Of a stretch of DNA of 9,084 nucleotides, positions 1-5,163 are shown piece after piece. The translations under genes and the position numbers were made by a program. Each line of letters begins with the position of its first letter. Within the stretch, counting starts at the first letter, position 1. The notes under the pieces were generated by a model. It was not told where the DNA came from and did not search any database. It saw nothing but the letters and a program-made list of their open reading frames with translations. Origin of the DNA: DASXMX01 sp036794395 (GTDB lineage Bacteria; Planctomycetota; Phycisphaerae; Tepidisphaerales; Tepidisphaeraceae); NCBI GenBank assembly GCA_036794395.1, contig DAIRGS010000282.1:1-9084 (forward strand). The letters run 5' to 3'.

Positions 1-95
1 AGCCTGAGCCTCAGAGCCGAAGGCAGACCCGAAGGGGAAGGCCGTGCCACTTAAATGCAATGTCGCGAAATCGCGCACTGTCATTTCAGTCGTTG
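1..95 (-). other. hslV downstream flank with a short open frame reaching the window edge
   Basis: On the minus strand an ATG at 84-82 opens a frame that stays open to base 1, giving 28 codons. It begins MTVRDFATLHLSG and then becomes a low-complexity stretch rich in Gly, Ala, Ser and Phe. No convincing ribosome binding site precedes it, and it does not resemble the start of HslU, the usual partner gene of hslV. The heptamer CCGAAGG occurs twice (18-24 and 30-36), so the bases may be a short-repeat, non-coding flank rather than a gene. It could equally be the first codons of an unrecognised gene; the sequence to the left would decide. Confidence 0.2.
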
Positions 96-629
96 CTACA
101 ACGTTTCGACCCGAACATTCGTATTCGTGTAGATGCAGACCTCGCCGGCAATCTTCAGCGCCGATTCGGTGATTTGCGTTGCGTTGAGGGTCGAATGTTG
201 TAAGAGCGCCTTGGCCGCGGATAACGCGTAAGGCCCGCCCGATCCAATGGCGATGACGCCGTCGCTGGGCTCGATGATGTCACCCGCCCCGCTCAACATC
301 AGGCTGACACTCTTGTCGGCCACCGCCAGCATTGCCTCAAGTCGTCGCAAGACCCGGTCGGTTCGCCATTCCTTGGCCAGTTCAATCGCCGCCCGCCGTG
401 TATTGTCCGGAAACTCGGCCAGCTTCTTTTCAAACCGCTCCATCAGCGCAAACGCATCCGCCGCCGATCCGGCAAATCCGGTGAGCACTTTGCCCCCGCC
501 CAATCTTCGCACCTTGATCGCATCATGCTTCGCGACTGTCGCCCCCAGCGTCACCTGCCCGTCGCCCCCGAGGGCCACCTGATCGCCCCGCCGCACACTG
601 AGAATCGTGGTGGATCGCGCTGCTTTCAT
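96..629 (-). CDS. hslV: ATP-dependent protease peptidase subunit HslV (ClpQ)
   Basis: This is the threonine peptidase of the HslUV (ClpQY) complex, a cytoplasmic proteasome-like double hexamer that degrades unfolded or regulated proteins fed to it by the HslU ATPase. The 177-residue product matches the family from end to end. The block TTILSVRR at residues 7-14 carries the catalytic Thr (T7, equal to T1 of the mature enzyme), GGDGQVTLG follows with the conserved Asp, and K39 corresponds to the conserved active-site Lys33. The blocks ELAKEWRTDR, LEAMLAVAD, AIGSGGPYA and AGEVCIYTN are also present. I chose the ATG at 629 because GAAGG lies six bases upstream; a longer frame to 665 uses TTG and adds a non-family WEIGRRGRR stretch. 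With this start, six residues (MKAARS) precede the Thr, so maturation needs propeptide removal, not just Met removal. It lies 41 bp after the NHEJ polymerase gene on the same strand. hslU is not visible in the window. Confidence 0.96.
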   Translation of the reverse strand: MKAARSTTILSVRRGDQVALGGDGQVTLGATVAKHDAIKVRRLGGGKVLTGFAGSAADAFALMERFEKKLAEFPDNTRRAAIELAKEWRTDRVLRRLEAMLAVADKSVSLMLSGAGDIIEPSDGVIAIGSGGPYALSAAKALLQHSTLNATQITESALKIAGEVCIYTNTNVRVETL

Positions 630-635
630 CTCCGG

Positions 636-640
636 CCTTC
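636..640 (-). promoter_or_regulatory. hslV ribosome binding site
   Basis: GAAGG on the minus strand, six bases before the ATG at 629. It favours this start over the in-frame TTG at 665 and shows that hslV can be translated independently of the gene before it. Confidence 0.6.
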
Positions 641-670
641 TACCCCGCCGGCCAATCTCCCACAAGGCAG

Positions 671-1654
671 CTATACGTCTGGAAGTGTACCTTTCCCCTT
701 CGGAAGCCGTTGCTTGAGCTTGAGAACCGGCGCAAACAGATCGCCAAACTTCTCAACACGTTTGAGAACATCGGCCGTTTTGAATGTCACGCGAGCGGGG
801 TCTTTTTTCTTAAGGGCAGTCGCAAGTTCATCCCAGGAGACTGGGGTGGATACCGTCGGTTCGGTGCGCGCGCGAAGCGTGTAAACGCAGGCAGTCGTCT
901 TGTGCTCGTCGTTCTGGCTCCAATCCACGAAAACTTTTCCAGCCCGCAGATCCCGCTTCATCACCGAAAGCACTTCGCGCGGATTCTCCCGCTCCATCAA
1001 CAGCGCAATCGCGTGGGAAAAATGCTTGGTCTGCTCAAAAGTGACCGGCGTATTGAGCGGCGCCCAAAGATGAATCCCCTTCGATCCACTGGTTTTTGCA
1101 AAGCTCTCCAACCCGAGCTTTCGCAATGTGTCACGCATTTTGAGGCCGACTCGAATGCTATCCAGAACAGTGGCCGGTGGCCCGGGATCGAGATCGAACA
1201 CCATTGAGGTCGGAACTTTATCCTTCGGCAACCGGCTCAGAAGCGTGTGCATTTCCAGGCACGCCAGGTTCGCCAGCCACACCATCGTCGCGGCATCCTT
1301 CACCACGCAATAATTGATGTAATCATCGTTTCCCTCGCTCCAGACTTTCCCCGTCGAAACCCATTTGGGCCGATGCGCCGGGCATCGCTTTTCATAAAAA
1401 AACATCTGGTCGACGCCGTTCGGATAGCGCTTCAGCGTGAGAGGCCTGCCAGCAAGATGGGGAAGCATGAACGGCGCAATTCGGAGGTAATAATCCACCA
1501 CCTGGCCTTTGGTGAATCCCGACTCGGGGTACAGCACCTTTTGCAAATTCGTAACGTCGACCTGTTTGCCGCCCACCTTAAATGAAGACGGCAGGGACTT
1601 ACCGTTCGAGACAGCCGTGCTCTTGGGCGTCCGGCTTTTTGCCGCCGAGCTCAT
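671..1654 (-). CDS. ligD: NHEJ polymerase/primase, stand-alone LigD PolDom protein
   Basis: This 327-residue protein is an archaeo-eukaryotic-primase-type polymerase of the LigD PolDom family, which fills gaps and adds (ribo)nucleotides at broken DNA ends held by Ku. Residues 1-25 are a Lys/Ser-rich, probably flexible leader. The fold starts near VTNLQKVLYPESGFTKG (34-50), a family hallmark. The metal-binding carboxylates are D154 and D156 in VFDLDPG, with D244 in VFVDWSQN as the third. TSGSKGIHLW (188-197), with H195, is the nucleotide-binding motif, and LEMH (133-136) matches another conserved patch. No ligase or phosphoesterase domain is fused; a full LigD would be much longer. Its ATG overlaps the Ku stop as ATGA, and AGGAG (1664-1668) lies nine bases upstream, so translation is probably coupled to Ku. 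The symbol names the family only, since this is just one domain of classical LigD. Confidence 0.94.
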   Translation of the reverse strand: MSSAAKSRTPKSTAVSNGKSLPSSFKVGGKQVDVTNLQKVLYPESGFTKGQVVDYYLRIAPFMLPHLAGRPLTLKRYPNGVDQMFFYEKRCPAHRPKWVSTGKVWSEGNDDYINYCVVKDAATMVWLANLACLEMHTLLSRLPKDKVPTSMVFDLDPGPPATVLDSIRVGLKMRDTLRKLGLESFAKTSGSKGIHLWAPLNTPVTFEQTKHFSHAIALLMERENPREVLSVMKRDLRAGKVFVDWSQNDEHKTTACVYTLRARTEPTVSTPVSWDELATALKKKDPARVTFKTADVLKRVEKFGDLFAPVLKLKQRLPKGKGTLPDV

Positions 1655-2487
1655 GCTGATCTTCTCCTGCGCGCATGCCCGTTGGATTTGGCTGAAGATT
1701 TCGAATGCGATCGCGCCTCGGCCAAGCTGGCCTCCAGCGCCGCCATCAGATCGTGGGCCTTCACCGGCTTCGCTTCGAGTTGCGGCTGCGTCACGATCTT
1801 CTGTCCGTGGGCCTTCTTCTCAATCATCGCGACCACGCAGTCATGATACTCATCGTGGTACTTCTTGGGATCAAAATCCGTGGCCAGCGAGCTGATTAAT
1901 TGCTCCGCGACTTTCATTTCACGCTCATTCACCTTGTGCTCCGCCGGTGAATCCAGCGAACTGGTTGCCACAACTTCATCGCCAAAGTGCATCGTGTGCA
2001 GACAGATCACGCCCTCCACCGGCCGAAGCGCGGCAAGATATTCCTTGTCGTGCATGACGAGCTTGGAAACGCCGACTTTTTTCGTGCGCGTCATCGCCTC
2101 CAGAAGCAGCCCGTAGGACTTCGCCGCCGCGGCCTGGGGCAGCACGTAATACGGCCGGTCGTAATACACCGGATCTATATCCGCCAAATTCACAAAATCC
2201 GTAATCTCAATTGTCTTGGTGGATTTGGGCCCACAGTTCTCCAGATCGTCTGGCCGAACGATTACATACTGATCCTTATGGATCTCATAGCCCTTAACGA
2301 CGTGTTCCGGATGCACTTCCTTGTTGTCAGCCGGACAGATCATCTTTCTGCGCAAACGGACGTTGTCCTGATCGTGCAGCATGTGAAACGAAATGCGCTG
2401 TTCGCGCACCGCGGTAAACAATCGCACCGGAATATTGACCAGCCCGAATGAAATCGTGCCGGTCCAGATTGGACGTGACGCTGCCAT
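1651..2487 (-). CDS. ku: Bacterial Ku, DNA end-binding NHEJ protein
   Basis: Bacterial Ku forms a homodimeric ring that threads onto double-strand break ends and recruits LigD-type enzymes. The 278-residue length is typical. Family landmarks are IWTGTISFGLVNIPVRLF at 7-24, the RRKMICPADNKEV block (46-58), the VKGYEI and YVIV region (64-76), TKTIEITDFV (90-99), DPVYYDRPYYVLP (105-117), RPVEGVICLHTM (155-166) and FDPKKYHDEYHD at 205-216. The last 18 or so residues form a basic Ser/Lys/Arg tail (HSKSSAKSNGHARRRRSA), a type of extension that in other bacterial Ku proteins helps DNA binding and bridging; that role is inferred here. The ATG at 2487 is preceded by GAGGTG, which overlaps the stop of the ligase gene. 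The 3' end overlaps the polymerase start by 4 bp. Ku thus sits between the ligase and polymerase genes in one transcription unit. Confidence 0.97.
   Translation of the reverse strand: MAASRPIWTGTISFGLVNIPVRLFTAVREQRISFHMLHDQDNVRLRRKMICPADNKEVHPEHVVKGYEIHKDQYVIVRPDDLENCGPKSTKTIEITDFVNLADIDPVYYDRPYYVLPQAAAAKSYGLLLEAMTRTKKVGVSKLVMHDKEYLAALRPVEGVICLHTMHFGDEVVATSSLDSPAEHKVNEREMKVAEQLISSLATDFDPKKYHDEYHDCVVAMIEKKAHGQKIVTQPQLEAKPVKAHDLMAALEASLAEARSHSKSSAKSNGHARRRRSA
1664..1668 (-). promoter_or_regulatory. Ribosome binding site of the PolDom gene, inside ku
   Basis: AGGAG on the minus strand, nine bases before the ATG at 1654 and within the last codons of ku. It supports the chosen start and allows reinitiation by ribosomes finishing Ku. 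Confidence 0.6.
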
Positions 2488-2490
2488 AAC

Positions 2491-3525
2491 TCACCTCACA
2501 ATGGGTGAGCATCCTTGCCCTTCCTTCACCACTTCCCTGGCTGACTTATCTGCGCGCAGGCCTTTAAACGAAGCCTGCTGGATCATTCCCCCCTCGGGCC
2601 AACGGCGAAACTCAACTTCCGCCACTAACTCTGGCGTTACATAAATCGCATCCTTCTTGATGACTCGATCTGCGAACGGACTCGCAGCCACACGATGTGC
2701 TTTCAGCTGCCGCGATACCAACCCGTGTAGCGACGAGTTGAATCCGGTGCCCACCCCGCCCGCATACCGCAGCTTGCCATCGCAGTCGTAATATCCAACC
2801 AGCAAAGTGCCGACGCGATCGTGATCCACCCCCCTCTCCGGTACCCATCCGCCGATCACAAACTCCTGCCCAAACACCACCTTGATCTTGCGCCACGAGG
2901 GCGATCGCCGGCCCGGCTCATATACACTGTCCAGCCGTTTGGCGACCAAGCCTTCCAGGTTGTTCCGCTTAGCCGCGTCCAACATCGCGATGCCCTGGCC
3001 CACATGCGCCGGCGAAATCGGCCACGAAGGCCCCGCAACGGTGAGTTCCTCCAAAACTTTCCTGCGATCCACATACGCCTGATCCATCAGCGATCGCCCG
3101 TCCGCCCACAACACATCAAACAGTGCGTACCAGATCGGCACCTCGTTCGAGAGCCGGGCAATATTCTGCGCCCCCTCGGCGTGCATACGTCTCTGAAGCT
3201 TCGCGAAGCTGGGCCGACCCGTTTCGTCCAGCGCGAGAATCTCGCCATCGAGAATCGCCCCGCTACGCGGCAGCGCCACGCCCAATTCACTCAGCTCCGG
3301 GTATCTGCGGGTGATATCCAATTGATTCCGGCTATGCAGCGTGAGCTGCTTCCGATCCCAGAAGCAGACCGCCCGCACCCCATCCCACTTATATTCAAAT
3401 GCCCAGTTGTCGACGTCCGCCGGCAGTTCTGACGAAACCGCGAGCATCGGATCAATATTTTCAGGCATCTTCGCACGCGGCGCACATCGTCTGCGCCCCG
3501 CGAGAACGGCCGATGATCGTGCCAT
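2491..3525 (-). CDS. ligD: ATP-dependent DNA ligase of the LigD ligase-domain type
   Basis: This 344-residue enzyme would seal DNA nicks using ATP through a covalent lysyl-AMP intermediate, here probably as the last step of end joining. The nucleotidyltransferase motifs run in order: motif I EYKWDGVRA with nucleophile K46, DGEI at 93-96, FDVLW at 136-140, motif IV EGLVAKR at 191-197, and motif V WRKIK at 211-215. A C-terminal OB-fold follows, with FVIGGWVPERG (222-232), YAGGVGTGF (254-262) and the ending block FKGLRADKSAREV (320-332), which is characteristic of LigD ligase domains. No polymerase or phosphoesterase domain is attached. The first ATG (3525) has a GGA-type site close upstream; a second in-frame ATG at 3468 (residue 20) sits just before the conserved NIDPMLA start of the fold, so the first 19 basic residues may not be translated. 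It is the first gene of the NHEJ run, and its stop is three bases from ku. Confidence 0.95.
   Translation of the reverse strand: MARSSAVLAGRRRCAPRAKMPENIDPMLAVSSELPADVDNWAFEYKWDGVRAVCFWDRKQLTLHSRNQLDITRRYPELSELGVALPRSGAILDGEILALDETGRPSFAKLQRRMHAEGAQNIARLSNEVPIWYALFDVLWADGRSLMDQAYVDRRKVLEELTVAGPSWPISPAHVGQGIAMLDAAKRNNLEGLVAKRLDSVYEPGRRSPSWRKIKVVFGQEFVIGGWVPERGVDHDRVGTLLVGYYDCDGKLRYAGGVGTGFNSSLHGLVSRQLKAHRVAASPFADRVIKKDAIYVTPELVAEVEFRRWPEGGMIQQASFKGLRADKSAREVVKEGQGCSPIVR
2492..2497 (-). promoter_or_regulatory. ku ribosome binding site overlapping the ligase stop codon
   Basis: GAGGTG on the minus strand ends four bases before the Ku ATG, and its last TG forms the start of the ligase TGA stop. 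Ribosomes ending on the ligase mRNA are placed directly on the Ku start, which implies coupled expression. Confidence 0.65.
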
Positions 3526-3848
3526 ACTTCCGGCGCGTCATCCCTGACGGCTCTTTCCTGGAAATTTCAATTAACCGATCCGACAAAACAGAAACCAACC
3601 GGCACGGGGATTAAAACCGTGTTCCGATCAACTGTTCATCCTGAACGTGAAACGCGACAACCCTTCGCGCATTGTTGGATGTTGCAAGGGGCGCGCCAGC
3701 CAGTATTTGATGTGAGGCTTGGAAAGTAACGTCCCCTTGTCCCGACCGGATCAGTCTTTATGAGACGCCAATTGGAAGGGCCGACCAGACTTCGCATCTC
3801 TTTGACGCGAAATGTCGGATCGTGACATGCCTGCGGGTCGTTTCCACT
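3526..3848. other. 323-bp intergenic gap between trpS and the NHEJ genes
   Basis: I see no convincing gene here on either strand. It lies after the trpS stop and before the ligase start, so it should contain the trpS 3' end and the NHEJ promoter. Small inverted repeats are visible: ATGTC/GACAT (3812-3828) and the overlapping TTCGC/GCGAA (3791-3811) just after trpS, GTTCA/TGAAC (3634-3646), and the 8-bp palindromes GGCGCGCC (3690-3697) and GAAATTTC (3561-3568). None is followed by a T-run, so I do not call a Rho-independent terminator. CGGATC or its complement recurs several times, which may be chance. No tRNA-like or riboswitch-like pattern was evident by eye. Confidence 0.5.
3570..3598 (-). 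promoter_or_regulatory. Weak candidate promoter for the NHEJ operon
   Basis: On the minus strand TTGGTT (3598-3593) and GTTAAT (3575-3570) are 17 bases apart and would start transcription about 38 bases before the ligase ATG. The matches to sigma70 consensus are only partial (3/6 and 4/6). The GAAATTTC palindrome at 3561-3568 would sit at the transcription start, where a regulator could bind. This is inference from spacing alone. Confidence 0.2.
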
Positions 3849-4949
3849 TTACCGAATCTCCAGCGACCGGCTGAAGTAATCCTGCTTCATCGCCTGCTTC
3901 GCCAGCGTCAGGGTTTCCTCAGTCACCACGTTCGCCCGTCGCGTCCCCTCGCGCAACACATCCAGCACATCATCCGGACGCGCTTCGTACTCCTTGCGGC
4001 GCGTGCGAATCGGATCGATCAAAGCGTTTAGCACCTCTACCAGTTTCCGCTTGATCGCCACATCCCCCACCTTCCCGTTCCGATACGCCTCCTGCTGCTC
4101 GGCCACCCACTGCTTATCCGGATTAAACGTCTCATGAAACGCCCATAGCGGATTCTTTGTCGGATCAGTCTCCCCCGGGTCCGTCACCTTGAGCCGCTTC
4201 GGGTCCGTGTACATCCCCATCACCTTTTTCTGCACCACGTCCGCATCATCTGAAAGGAAAATAGCGTTGTTCAAAGACTTACTCATCTTCAACAATTCGC
4301 CATTGCTGCCCGGCCCTCCAAGACCCACGAGTCGTCGAACCCGCCCCAGCTTCGGCTCGATCACCGGAAACAATCCCCCCGCCTTGATGTAATCCTTGTC
4401 TTCAGTTTGCGGATTAACCCCGCAATAAAGCTGATCAAATCGCCGGGCAATTTCGCGCGTCATTTCCAGGTGCGGCAACTGATCCTCGCCCACCGGAACC
4501 AATACCGGCCGAAACGCCAGAATGTCCGCCACCTGCCCTACCGCATACAGCGGAAACCCAAACGGATAATTCTCCCCCAACTCCTTATCGCGAATCTCAT
4601 CCTTCAACGTCGGATTCCGCATCACCCGGTTGAACGGCACCAGCATCGAGAAAAAGAAAGTCAATTCATCAATCGCCGGCACTTCACTCTGGATAAACAT
4701 TGTCGATTTGTTCGGATCAATCCCCGCCGCCAGGTAATCGGTGGCGATGTCGATCACGCTCTGCCGGATATCCCCCGGCTTATCTGCGCGCGTTGTAAAC
4801 GCGTGCTTATTGGCGATCAAGAAATAACAGTCATATTCATCCTGAAGCGCAACCCTGTTTTCGACACTGCCAACGTAATGGCCCAAATGAAGTTTACCGG
4901 TGGGCGTATCGCCAGTGAGAATGCGCGGTTTGGAAGAAGTCGAAGTCAT
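3849..4949 (-). CDS. trpS: Tryptophanyl-tRNA synthetase
   Basis: This class I aminoacyl-tRNA synthetase charges tRNA-Trp with tryptophan in the cytoplasm. The 366-residue protein opens with ILTGDTPTGKLHLGHYVGS (10-28), where HLGH (21-24) is the HIGH signature. KMSKS is at 221-225 in GELLKMSKSLNNAIFLSDD. Other family blocks are FIQSEVPAIDELTFFFSML (85-103), PFNRVMRNPTLKDE (105-118), VPVGEDQLPHLEMTREIARR (151-170) and MYTDPKR further on. The TGKLHLGHYVGS and GGPGSNGELLKMSKS wording recalls the TrpRS branch found in Chlamydia and related bacteria rather than the E. coli branch; this is from memory, not an alignment. It is somewhat longer than the usual 330-350 residues. No Shine-Dalgarno site is evident before the ATG at 4949 (upstream bases GTTAAAGTTCCCGC), and no nearer alternative start fits better. 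It is divergent from the liv operon and separated by 323 bp from the NHEJ genes, so it is probably its own unit. Confidence 0.96.
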   Translation of the reverse strand: MTSTSSKPRILTGDTPTGKLHLGHYVGSVENRVALQDEYDCYFLIANKHAFTTRADKPGDIRQSVIDIATDYLAAGIDPNKSTMFIQSEVPAIDELTFFFSMLVPFNRVMRNPTLKDEIRDKELGENYPFGFPLYAVGQVADILAFRPVLVPVGEDQLPHLEMTREIARRFDQLYCGVNPQTEDKDYIKAGGLFPVIEPKLGRVRRLVGLGGPGSNGELLKMSKSLNNAIFLSDDADVVQKKVMGMYTDPKRLKVTDPGETDPTKNPLWAFHETFNPDKQWVAEQQEAYRNGKVGDVAIKRKLVEVLNALIDPIRTRRKEYEARPDDVLDVLREGTRRANVVTEETLTLAKQAMKQDYFSRSLEIR

Positions 4950-5098
4950 GCGGGAACTTTAACGTGACATCGGCTTCCAGCCCATGCTTAGGTCTTGCCT
5001 TTGTTGAAAATGCGCCCAGAACGAGTTTCGGTATCACTGAATCACCGCCGCGAGTTCTTAGCAACTGCACAGATCAGGGCGATCCAATACCTGCGATT

Positions 5099-5109
5099 GT
5101 TGCAGCAAC
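5099..5109. repeat. 11-bp palindrome GTTGC-A-GCAAC, possible operator
   Basis: A perfect inverted repeat with a one-base centre that covers the -35 element of the candidate liv promoter. Its placement suits a repressor site, but short palindromes also arise by chance and no regulator gene is nearby. Confidence 0.3.
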
Positions 5110-5128
5110 CCTCCGCCACTGCTACATT
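5100..5128 (+). promoter_or_regulatory. Candidate sigma70-type promoter of the liv operon
   Basis: TTGCAG (5100-5105) and TACATT (5123-5128) are separated by 17 bases. Transcription would start near 5135, giving a leader of about 30 bases before the binding-protein ATG at 5164. The hexamers match consensus at 3/6 and 4/6. The position immediately upstream of the first gene of the operon supports the call. Confidence 0.4.
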
Positions 5129-5153
5129 TCGAGAGGGTTAATTGATCCTGGTC

Positions 5154-5158
5154 AGGAG
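5154..5158 (+). promoter_or_regulatory. livJ ribosome binding site in a small inverted repeat
   Basis: AGGAG lies five bases before the ATG at 5164 and confirms that start. It overlaps the repeat TCCTG-GT-CAGGA (about 5146-5157), a small potential hairpin that could partly hide the site. Confidence 0.65.
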
Positions 5159-5163
5159 CGACG

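Larger units (their letters stand above)
4950..5163. other. Divergent intergenic region between trpS and the liv operon
   Basis: 214 bp containing no supported gene. It must carry the outward promoters for trpS (minus) and livJ (plus). The plus-strand promoter candidate is good in spacing and is listed separately. For trpS no clear -35/-10 pair was found. TTAAAG at 4962-4957 (minus strand) is seven bases from the ATG, which would fit a leaderless start, but it has no -35 partner. I saw no T-box or Trp-rich leader peptide. Confidence 0.55.

Noticed and set aside
630..665. Longer HslV start at TTG 665
   Set aside because: It would add 12 residues not found in HslV, from a rare start codon, while the ATG at 629 has GAAGG at good spacing.
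2821..3432. 203-codon open frame on the plus strand
   Set aside because: It is antisense to the DNA ligase, which has all nucleotidyltransferase motifs in this stretch. The peptide is His/Arg/Pro-rich and unrecognisable.
3791..3828. Rho-independent terminator after trpS
   Set aside because: Two overlapping 5-bp inverted repeats exist, but the stems are weak and no T-run follows on the minus strand.
4407..4967. 186-codon open frame on the plus strand opposite trpS
   Set aside because: TrpRS motifs, including HLGH, lie in the minus frame of the same bases. The plus peptide is His/Arg/Ile-rich with no recognisable domain.
4950..5163. T-box or Trp leader-peptide attenuator ahead of trpS
   Set aside because: I could not find a specifier-like stem series, an antiterminator motif or a Trp-codon run.
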